From: Brachypterus glaber
Lineage: Eukaryota > Arthropoda > Insecta > Coleoptera > Kateretidae
Reading direction: 5' to 3'
Assembly: GCA_958510825.1 (NCBI GenBank)
Contig: OY294044.1
Coordinates: forward strand, 86,474,895 to 86,538,894
Length of the DNA stretch: 64,000 nucleotides
The notes below the pieces were generated by a model. It did not search any database. It saw only the letters and a list, made by a program, of their open reading frames with translations, and had not been told where the DNA came from. Positions 22,701-34,700 of this stretch are shown here, in pieces. The first letter of the stretch is position 1. Each line of letters starts with the position of its first letter. The translations under genes and the position numbers were made by a program.

Positions 22701-25700
22701 TGCGAGTATCAGGTAGGCAATAAAATCCAAATCCAAAACTGTACCTTAAAATCGAGATATCGTCACAATGTTTGCCTATTTATTCCAAAACGAAGTGAGT
22801 TAAAAAAAGTTTTAACTAAGTATTTTATAGAAAATCCTGTAAGTCGACCTTTTAGAAGATGAAAAAATAACTCCAAACGTGTAGCTTCAAATCAAGATAT
22901 CGGACAACTTTTGACCTTTTACTGATTTTCTCAAAAATTACAAAAATTAAAAAAAAAAATAATTGTAAAAGATTTTATAAGCTTTATTTTTATAATAATG
23001 AATTCTTGTAAAAATTGACCGTTTAGAAGTTATTTGCAAAATACTCCAAAAGTGTACCTTAAAATCAAGATAGCGGTGCGCGATTACCTTTAATCATTCT
23101 TTAAATAGGTTCATTAGGAAGATCTAAACTACATCTCTACCAGTTTTAAAAACTTTTATTTTTTTTAGGCTAACGGTTGTTTTTCTGCTTACTTGACGGG
23201 ACTATAATGTAATGTGGAAGTGAGCGTGGAAGTCCTATAGAACTTTATTTGAAACTGACCTTAACAAATTAGGTTTGAGGAGCTGCGATCTTTCTAGATT
23301 TTAATAAAGCATTTAATAAATCCTACCTTGTCTCTGCCAATGTTCAGCCGGAATCCACCTAGAAGGCCTCTCTCCCTGTTGCATGGGTCTCACAGAAGCC
23401 ACAGGCCTGTGTATTCCCCGCACATTCATCATGTTATAATATGAAGGTTGTCTGGAGGCGTTCTTCTCTCTTTCGTAGCCCTTTTTGGCTAATCGTTTCT
23501 CTTGCGACGATAATTGTTTCTCCTTGCGATCAACTAGTAACGACTCGTGTTGAAAGGGTTCTTTGTTTAGCATACGGCCGTGATTTTCTAGAACCTAAAC
23601 AATCGAGAAAAATATTGCATAATTAGTTGTTCTAATTAAAAATACCGAAAATAAAAATAAAGAACTTTGGAGACACAAAATAAAACTCCTTTTATCTAAA
23701 AAAAGACCTATATATTTTAAGTACCATCGCATCCAGGGGCGTGTCTTAGATCTATTACGAATATTTTAAGCGAATCAGTTCACTGTATTAGTTTTCATAA
23801 AGAATGGTCCGGAAATAAGCCCTAAAGGAGCTATAACCGGCATTATTTTATGTAATTGTTTTATTTAGTAATTTTAACCAGGGACGTGCAAAATGAAGGG
23901 TCGATGTCACTTTTTTTCCGCAAACATTTTTATCTGTATATTTTTTTGACATTTTCACAATAAAGTATGGTTCTATAGTTAAAAATACATAAAAAAGGTA
24001 CTCTATGTAATACTGTAGGCTCAACTGTTCTTGAGAAAACTGCAGGTAAAGAGAAAATTTCACGTTCTGAGCATCAAAAATAGGGACTAAAAACTACGTC
24101 AATAAAAATTTCAATACTACAGGAGGATTCTACATTAAAAACTATAAAAAAGGCAAAAAAGCAAAAATTCGTTACTGTAATAATAATAATAATAATAATA
24201 AATTTATTGTATCTAAAAAAAAAAATACAGAATTTTTTTTTATTACAAGGGCTGAGTTATAACGAAATAGAATAAATTACAATCATATCTATCACAATAA
24301 GTTCAATAGTAACTAAACTAACCTATCAAAATTTATGTTAAACTATATTATTCCTATACTAAGCATATAGACCTACTACTCATTAATGAGAAATGATCTA
24401 AGTTTTAGAATGCTAATTATGTAGTTCACAATAACTTTAGTGTTTGAGAGAGAAATATTATCAATAAGAGAACAAAACTCATTTAAATGCGCTACACTAG
24501 ACAACATATTGGGTTTTAAATTATAATACAACGGGCACTCTATGAGCAAATGGTAAATTGTTTCTGGAACGTGTAGATTGCATATTGTACAGATTTTTTC
24601 AGGATCAATTTTATAAAGAACGCCCCTATATGTAAATTGTGTATAATGTTTTCCGGACGTGCGTACCTGAGCCAGGATTTTTGCTATATAAATATTCTGT
24701 CTGTAAAGTAGATATGCCTGTGGTAAAATTGGTCTGTTTTGCAAGTTTGTCAGCGAAAAATTACAATAAAAATTTGAAAACCTAGAATTTGCCAAACTAT
24801 GTAGGTCGTCAGACAATAATTTTTCTTTAAAAGTTTCTAGTAAACGTTGCTTGTTATTTTTGAGGCTATTGGTATTTAAATTTTGCCAAAGATCTGAAGA
24901 ATCTATATAGCCAAACAAATTTTCAACCTGTGCAACCCAATTATATCTGATATCTACAATATTAAGCGATTTTAATCTTACAAAACACAATTTGGGGTAT
25001 CTGTTATTTGGCATAGATAATATCTTTTGTAACCATGACAAAATTAAACTAAATAATTTGTACTTTATTTTTACGATTCGTTACTGTAGTTCATGGGGTT
25101 CCAGAGATAAATAAACACTACTTTTCTGATGTACCCTTAGGAGGTTCGTAGCTCCCTTGCATTTCCGGGCTAACCACAGGGTTCCCACCAAAAACTGACT
25201 TTCAATTTCCAGGTATTTTCCAGGTTTTCCAGGTATTTTTTTTTAATTCTAGGTATAGTAAAATAGTTTTAGTATATAATAATATTAAAGTAACAAAAAA
25301 TAAAAAAAAAAATTGATTTTTTTTTGAAAAAAATCATTTCGGGTAATTTATTGTCATACCTCGTAGCATTGTGAATTTTGTAAAATTTAATTTTTTTCGA
25401 AAAATTAATAAAAAAAGGAAATATTAGGTTTTAGTAAAAGTGACAATTTCAATCATAATGAAAAAAAAATTGCAGCGGTTTGAACGTTTGAGGGTTTCTT
25501 TGAAATACTTTGAGGTTGAAAAAAAAAACAAAAAAATATTATTTTACTCGGCTGCGTAAGAAAAAATCACTAGGTTCGCGTACTCGGTGCGTAATATACT
25601 ATTTTATCATTGCTCTACGACCATTTTTGCCAAGTTACAGGCTTTCAAAATCACCTAAATATTTAGGATGTTTTTTTTATATCCTTTAATTTTTGTGCTA

Positions 25701-28700
25701 AGACTATTTAATTTTTCTTAAAAAAATATATTTTTGTGTTAAATTCCAGGTGCTATTACAAAATTCCAGATAATAAAACGTGTTTTTTAAGAAAAAATGT
25801 TAAATTCCAGGTATTCCAGGTGGGAATCTAAATTCCATGCGTTTTCCAGGTTTTCAAGGTTTTCCAGGATTGGTGGGAACCCTGTAACCATTACAGCACA
25901 TTTTTTTCATATTTTTTAATCTGAATAACCCTGTATACATCAAATCATGTCCCCAGCTACTTAGTACTTATGTAGCGTTAATCTGGGGTTTGACTGTTTA
26001 GACAATTGCATTTGGACTAAATTTTCCACGCTAAATATCTATTAACAACAGACAGAATTAATAAAATATTTAAAAACTATGAAAAAAAAACAAAAGAAGT
26101 TACAGTACTGTGAGTAACAATGATAATCCTGTATAACACTAGGCAACAAATCGCAACTTTTTTTTTTGCCCCGATCGGAAAGTAATTTTTTTTTTACTAA
26201 TTCGAGGGCGTAGAATTCGAATCTGACCTTAGAAAAATTCCAGCACCTAAAATTTTTGAGATATAAGTTCAGGTAATAATGACGTTTTTTCTCAAAATCT
26301 TAAAAAAAAATAGTAGAATTTTGAAAATTTTTGTGTTTATTAAAAAAATACGAGGAATTCAAAAATCTATTTGTCAAGAACCTACTGTCAGAGTAAGTAC
26401 GCAAAAAAAAATAAAAAGGTTAAAATGAAAGTGCAGAGTTTACTTAATTGCTCATTTGTGGCAAAACTATCAGATTTTGTTTAAAAATTTTATAGAACTT
26501 AATTTGTAGATTATAAAATTCTGTACAAAAATATTTATACAAATATTTTTTTTATTTTGCTTAGTTTGTTCCTAAAAAGTAAATAAACGAAAAAGATATA
26601 AAATTAAAGTACACAGTGTAAACTTTTTTCCCGAGCCCAAAAAATATATTTTTCTTATCAATTTAAAGGCCCAGAATCCAAATTTGACCTTAAAAAAAAT
26701 TCAGCATGTCTTATTTTTTAAATTTTAGTACATGCAATGCCAATTTAAAAATAATTTATAAAACAAAATATTGTGTATTTTTTTAATTTTTTTAATGGTT
26801 CTACATCATAAAAATGTTACTTTATTACATAAGAACCATAATACGTAACATTTTTTAGTTCATTTTTGACCCCCTAGTAATGATTTTTGACAATTTTTAG
26901 CATGAGCACGTGGCGATAAGCTTGTCCCCTTATGCACCCTTCTTCTTACCCTCCACCCCTACTTAGTTTTGTCACATTATCCATTTTTTTTTAAATATTT
27001 TTTTTTTCATAATATCCCTATTTATTCTACCTATGAATTTAAAGTTTCTCTGTTTTAAGTTGGGTATTTTTTAACTAATATTGAGTCGCCGAATCCAAAT
27101 TTGTCCTTGGAATATTTTAGTCTCCCATGATTTTAGAACAAAAGAGGGATAAAATAATGATTTTTTAACATTTTTATCTTACTTTTATCAGAAAACTTAG
27201 GTAATAGAAATATTCTGAGGCCAGATTCGGTTTCAGCAACCCAAAATTAGTTAAAAAACATATGCCTCCAATCGGGGCAAGAAACCGTGTTGCCTATGTA
27301 ATCACAGTTTGTGAAAAGTATTAGCTAGTAAATAAAAAAATTACATACCTTTTGCAAAACTACATCGATATATCGATCTTTAACACAAGACCAGTCTTTT
27401 TCTTCTCCCTCATCTCTATGATCGTCCCAACACAACGTACTGACATCCTTCATCGTCAAATGTGCGTCGGGGTTGCATTCGTCCACTATCCTGTCCGACA
27501 TGCCCTGCTTGTTGACCTGTCTGTCGTAAATCTTCTTTTCCAGACAGTTGTCCACAACCAGCCGGTAGACAAAGCAGGGTTTTCTTTGGCCATATCGGTA
27601 CACTCGGCAAACGGCTTGGGTGTCGTGGCAGGGGTTCCAGGAGGCATCCAGGACCACCACGCGGTTCGCACCGATCAGGTTGATTCCTAGAGATCCTGCG
27701 CGAGTTGATACAAGGAACACGTGGATTTTTGGATTCGAGTTGAATTCGTTGATGAGTTTTTCACGTTCGAGGGCGCTCGTTGAACCATCCAACCCTAAAA
27801 TTGTAATTTATAATGTGCTATATACCAAAAATATTGGACAAACTAGATGAAACGTTGCAAGCACCCTGTCAAAACATCGGCACTATTGGGAAAACTAATA
27901 ACATGCTATTAGAACAGGGTAGCATAACATAATTACAATTTTGCTACTACTCCTCACTGCACAAACTAACTTGTATAATATTTATATTAAACTTTAGCTT
28001 TTCTTGTACACTTAATATATAATTAAAATTAATAATAAAAATATGTTTTTACTTGGATGCAAGTTGAACTTATTAATTACAATTTTTGATTGATTTTAAA
28101 AACAAATGAATGGAAGCTTAAAATTTGTACACTAGTTTGCAAATTTCAAACTAGGTGATTTTAAATTCTGTATCTTTAAAACATTATATTCTAGCAAAAA
28201 ACTGTATATGACATTTTTTATAGAGCTTGAAAAGAGCTTTTATTTAAAATATATTTTTTTGAAATCGGGTTATAAATATGTGATATATGCTAAAAAAACC
28301 TGCTTTAAATGCCAATATCTCGAAAACAATGCGTTTTAGGAAAACGTTGTTTATAACATTTTTTGACCAATTTAAAATTATCTTTTATATAAGTGCTAAA
28401 TTAACCAAATACAATAATAATTGCCTTAATTATAAACAAAAAACGCTAAAAATAGGAGTTTTACCCTATTTTAACCCCCAAAATCTAATCAGCTCTTCGG
28501 AATACGATAAGAAACAATATGCAAAAAACCGCAAGTCGATTTCTCATGTAGAAATGGAGTTAGAGAGTTTACACCCAGACAGACAGACAGACAGACAGAC
28601 GGACGCAAAAAATTTTTTTACTGATTTCGACGAGAATGGTCTAAAACGTCGAGAAATATGAAAGAAACGTGGTCAAAGATTTTGACTTTTCGGCGAAGAT

Positions 28701-31700
28701 TTCAATACATCGGCACTCTTAGTAGCACTAAGTGCCGATGTAATATAACTTCTAATATGAATTCACCACCGTTCCCATTAGTCGGTGTGACCATTTTCAT
28801 TACATTATTCTCTCCTGGCTGTATTTTATATATGGCTTAAAGTACATTCAAATTAAGCTATTTCCAAATTGCTAGGTTCTAGATCCGGTTTCTTTGGGTT
28901 CTAGAAGCTCAAAAAGCTGTAGGAATGAGGTACCCTAAAAATCTATTTTTAACTTTCCGAGTCATTACATTTATTACACTCAGATTAAGCTATTTTCATA
29001 GTTATAAAAAATCATTTTGGGACCAAGGGGGCAAAAAGAGTCTTTAAAAAATGTCTGACATATTTCATGTTAAAATCAAATGAAAATTTTAAGGAATTTT
29101 CAGAATTGACAGATGTTAAATTAACTTTTTAACCTTTTCCGGACGCGAAACGTCCGGAGTTGCATAAATGTTTCTTTCCAGTCAGACAGAAACGACACCA
29201 GTTGCAACACGTTTGATGTTTCTCTGATTTCAACAAGAGCCCCTTTTCCTTGATGCGCTGTGAAAAAAATCAATTCAGCACTAATTAGTGCTATAATCAT
29301 AATCTTCATTAAAAAGCACAGATTGGACAAAGTAAATCTGCTGTCAGTCTTTTCCCGTCCCGAAAAGGTTAAAGAAAGTTTTTACCCCTTGGCCTACTGA
29401 ATAATTGTGAAAATAGCCTAATCTAAATGAAATAAATGTAATCTTTTTGGTTCAGTAAGTTAAAAATAAATTTTTAGGGTACCTCATTTTACCACCTTTT
29501 TGGGACTTCTAAAGGAACAGGAACCAGAACCTGGCAATTTGGAAACAGCTTAATTTAAAAATACAGTTGGACCCACAAAAAACGAAAGATTTAAATATGC
29601 TAAAATGTCAATTTTGATAATTATTTTATAGTTTAAATAAGATTTTAAGAAATAGGTTAGATTAATTTGACAATTAATTGTCAGTTTATTACAGAAAACG
29701 CATGCGAATAATGTCGAATATTAAAAAAATAATAATAATAAATAATAAACTGAAAAAACATTTAGAATATTTAATTAAATCAAAAATTAAAACACAATAT
29801 TTAGTAAATCTTATGAAAAAATAAAAATTTGAACTCTACTAACTAAACATATATATATAATTTATGAAAATTATGATTTTCGTTTAAAAAAGGGTTTTTC
29901 CGGGGCTTTTTTTCACTTTTTTAATCTTGGAACTATCGATGCGGCGACGGGCGATGGTTTTGACCCAGGAAAATTTGTATTGTTTATAGCATGTAAATGG
30001 TATTCTCTCAAATAATTAAGTAAATTTTCATCCTGTATTTCATTTGATATCTTCTTTCTTTCCGAGTCTGCACGCCCTTTCCTCCCCCATCTATTTTTTC
30101 TTCAATCCTAACCATTATTTTTTTTTCTATGATCTTAACACAACTCTCCGAAACACTAAATAACCACTAGCCACAATCACTTCCTTACATCCTGCTTCCA
30201 ATATACTAATAGTTTGAGATTTCTTAACATTTCTTAACGCATTTCTAATTACTTTATAATTATTATAAGAAATTTTGACAAATATTGTCAACATGACAAC
30301 GGATTTGTTTGTATTGTAATTATTGAATTTACGCAACTAAATTTTCAATCTTGTTTTTTTTTCAGATCCAACTGTACTTTAAGACATATACAAAATACAG
30401 TCAGGAGAAAATAACGCAATGGAAATGGCACCAGCTCTTAGTCTATATTATAGGGGAAGGTAGTCTATATCGTACCGGTCCGCAAATCGTACTTTTTTAA
30501 TTTATCTGACTTCGAAAAGATTTTTGCGACATCTTATTACTTTTAATAATAGCTAGCTTGGAAATTAACCCTCATACTGATGTAAAAATTTGAAAGTTTT
30601 TCTTATGATATTTCTTTTTAGTAATTATAATTACCACATCGTTTTATGTGCAATTACATTAATTAATAACAGAAGAATTAACATATAAACTAAACATATC
30701 CATATTTTTAGTTTATACGTTATATTTTTATTTTTTATGCAAAAAGTTTCATGAATCATACCGGTACTGAATTTCGTAATTTCTGTAGGACATAATTAAA
30801 TATGTTTTATTATTTTTTTTTTCGGTAATTTTTTGTAAATAAATCGTAGAAAGTTGTAATTTGAAATATTTATTCTTAGTTGTTGAGAATTAAAAATACA
30901 TACAAAGTTACTACCCGTGAAGTCCGTTAAGTTCATGGCTAACCACACGTAGTCAAATAAATTTTTATATGTGTAAATGGAAAAGCCTTTTTATCTTTGC
31001 ATAATATTTTTAATTTAAACTAACAATAAATAATTACGTTAAGTTAGTTAACTAGGTATTATGTACGATTTAGGCAACCAGGCTCCTAAATCGTACCGTT
31101 TGCAGAGCTTAATAAAACACGTAAAATATTGCTTATAAATGTCATAAAGTTGAATAAAAAAAATTTTTGTATGTTAAGAAATTATTATACTTTAACTTAA
31201 AACAAAGAGCAAGTTCTAAAATGTAACCAATTACGAAAAAAACAAAAAATAATGTTAGGTGGTACCATTATAGCGACCTTACCCTACAATTATATGCACA
31301 AAAAGAGGGAATTTACATTTTGCATTTTGTAAATTTCATTTTTTGTCACTGACAACTATTTGTATATATGTCACTTATTGATCAAAATAATGATAGAAAA
31401 TGTCTTGATAAAATGCTGGTTATACATTTAAAAAAAAAAAATCATAGTAAAATATAACTTGTATACCAAAAAAACTGAATATGTGTTCTTTAAAAGCAAT
31501 GAAGAAAATTAAGGATAAACAGAAGAATGGCGGGATGAAGTAAATTTACCAGTCAATTGACGAGACAGGTCTATTATTATGTATTTTCATCGCTGAATCC
31601 AAATCCGAAGTCAGATTAAGAGGTTTCCCAGTGATCTGACTTCGGATTTGGATTCAGCGATGAAAAATACATAAGAATAGACCTGTATCGTCAAAAGTTC

Positions 31701-34700
31701 AGGGTACTTTTTTTGTTTTGTGGGCCTTTAATCCATTAAACATAGTAGTTTTTAATATATTTTTTATTATTATTTATTTTAATGGTTATGGTTATGGTGC
31801 ACTAAACTTTTCGTAAATTAATAAATAGATTTACATACTAATAGTGAGTTTAAATTTTAAGAACTTTTAGTTTTATAATAACAGTTACTCAAAAACTGTC
31901 GCTGAATGGATTGATTTTATGGATTGAAAACTAACCTATTAATTTCACAAATGCCAAACGTCAAGTTATTCTAACCCTTTACAAATAACACATATCGATA
32001 CCCCCAAGCAACAAAGCCGTAACTCATATATCGTCATTTTTCACCACAGCTAAATTTCTAAAATATTTTTTGTTGTTGTTATTTAAGGGTGGGTATAAAT
32101 GATTGAAGTGGAAAAGGAAGCCATGCGATATGTCATTTAAAAGCTTATAAAATTCTCTATTTAACTGTATAAGTATTTATTGTTTTTTTATTGTTTGTAA
32201 ACTTTTGGTTTGGACTTTGGAGAAATCTGAGTAGTACCACCATGTGTGTCTTTTTTCAAGGCGTTTACCTATGAGCATAACTCAAAATGGGTCTAACTTG
32301 AGTTACGTCCTTGTTGCTTGGAAGTGTCGATATTTACACAATGAAAACATATTAAAAATGTAATAAATTGAGAAGTGTCAATTCCCGCTATTTGTGTATA
32401 TAATTGTACACTACACTACGAGGAGAAGTAAGCTCCTGCATGAATTAGGATTATTTATTTGGTGATATCCACAGAAGATAATTCACAAAAGTGTTTACAT
32501 TCATTCGTTCGCTAAACTTTTCTATACCCTTTCAATGAAGGATAAGTCCTAAGTCAATTATTTTGAAGATTTTTATCAAAAACTTGGGCAACTGAATGTT
32601 CCGTGCCTTTTTTATTTTTTTTTTCTTTGGTGCCTATATTTCTATGAGATTTAGTCATAGCTCAAAAATGCATAGGACTTTTTATGCAAAGAATTGAGTT
32701 TTTCATAAACTTTTCTAATTAAAAATATTGTACAATAATTAGTAATAGAGTTATCGATACAAAATGTGCCTTTTGCCTCTTTGGTTTCCTTTACCCTACT
32801 CTGATGCATGTTTCCATAATTTTACTAAATTTATTGCATGTTTAAGGAATACTTCGTTAAAAAATATGAAAAACAGTTCTTATAAAGGTTGGTCCGGAAA
32901 TAAGCCCTAAGGGAGCTACGGCTCTTTAAAATTGTAATAAAAATAAGGTTTTTAATTGATAACTCTTGTACCCTTTAAGCTAGGGCGACGAGCGTTTGCA
33001 TGTATACTAGTATTAATAAGGGTAATAAGTTTATGTTAATTAGTTTTTTTTTAATTTATCCATGTCTAGATGGACAAAATATGTTAGGCTTAACACATTT
33101 CTGCCTCACACTTTTTTATGTATACGTTTTTTCGATTTTTTGTAATAATACAGATTCCTTCAGTAAAAATACATAAAAAATGTCATATACTGTAACACTG
33201 TAGGAGCAACCGTTAAAAAAAAATGCAATTAAGAGGAAGTAACATTTTGTGCCACTAAAAATTATACTTTTAAAAAGGCTATAACTCCTTTAATATTAAA
33301 TTTAGGTCTTTTGGTGATAAAAACCTTTTTGCTTAGTTTTAAATGAAGAATCGCCCTGCAGCATTAAAATTTTATTGATGCTTTTCTTTTCAATAAGTCC
33401 ATCTTCGAAGGGCCGCAGCTTCCTTAGGGCTCATTTCCGGACCAACCTTTATGGGACATTTTTTTCATATTTTTTAATCACCTCTTAAATTTCTCGAATT
33501 TATTTCTGAATAACCATGTATATTCTAAAAGTTTTTTTTAATGCCTGAATTAGATTCCCTTCAGGACAATCCACTTGTATGCCAAATTTCAGATATTTCC
33601 TGAGATTAACGAATGTGACAGATAGACAGACGGTCAACCTTAAGAAAATCTCGAAAACCTAAAAACAATAATTCCTAAAAAATATATTTATACTTACTAT
33701 AATAACTTGTGTTTCGAGCCCATTTTACTGTATCACCAGGTACCAAACTTTGTTGAAGGAACTGTTCAATTAAGTCTAACGTAATTAACGACTGACTAAA
33801 AACTAATAATCTATCTTTTAAACTAATACTTTCTCGGATTATGCAAAACAATATACGCATTTTGGCCGAGTTCTCTATACATCCTGGTATGTAGTCTCTC
33901 AAAAGTTCAATAGCCTAAAACAGAATACAAATTAAATAAAATTATATCAAAGCTTATGAGATAATAGTATACAGAGCGGTCTAAAAGTCCCCCTTCTCTT
34001 AATTTTTGAACGCTTTAAGATATCGACTTTAAATTTGGGACACGTAAATAAGACAAGCTAAACTATCTTTGAATATATTTAATATTTTCAACTTTTAAAA
34101 TGTGGGTAGGGGGGCATGGGGCGCAATTTTTTTAAATGGAAACGTGGGTCGTGTGATACATCATTTCAAACTTAAAATTCTTTATTCGACAAAATATTTT
34201 TTATTTTTTAATAAATTTTTTGGTGGTTTTAGAGTTTAAAATGGGAATTATCGTCAATTTTTATTTAAAACGATCTAAATTTTTGAAAAATGGTTAATTT
34301 CATGATTCAAATACTTAAATTGTACTTTTAAACTAATTTTAAATGATATAAACAGAAATTTGACAAACAAATAAATCGTCTTTTTTAGCAAAAATTGAAA
34401 AGTGAAAACCTTAAAAAAAAGTTTTCAGGAAAATCCTTCTAAAACAGAAGTAAAAATATAAAAAATGAAGAAAATATTCCGTAAAACTGCGTAAATTAGA
34501 GAGACTCTAAGAATTTGATAAACAATTGAAGTGGTGTACCGTGCACGTCCTAGAAGATGGGACAAAAAACAGTTGTATATTTTTTGTTGCTGTCAATACA
34601 AAAATACTTTTTTCTACGATTTAATAGAAATGTTAACATTTTTACAAAAACAAATGAAGTTTTCTGACCAAAAAATAACCTATTTCATAGCATTTTACTT

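Larger units (their letters stand above)
23803..25900. mobile_element. GGTCCGGAAATAAGCCCTAA element split by a LINE and a hAT-like element
   Basis: TGGTCCGGAAATAAGCCCTA at 23805 is mirrored by GAGCTACGAACC-type text just before 25177 (plus strand GGTTCGTAGCTCCCTTGCAT). After the hAT-like element the sequence resumes with TTTTTTTCATATTTTTTAAT, which is also the outer flank of the intact copy at 32882-33452. Confidence 0.6.

Noticed and set aside
28287..28661. 124-aa plus-strand ORF ending in RQTDRQTD
   Set aside because: It runs through a dispersed repeat and a CAGA microsatellite; no family resemblance.
29121..29330. 69-aa minus-strand ORF with a hydrophobic start resembling a signal peptide
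   Set aside because: It lies almost entirely inside the TTAA-flanked MITE (29129-29372), so it is not an independent gene.
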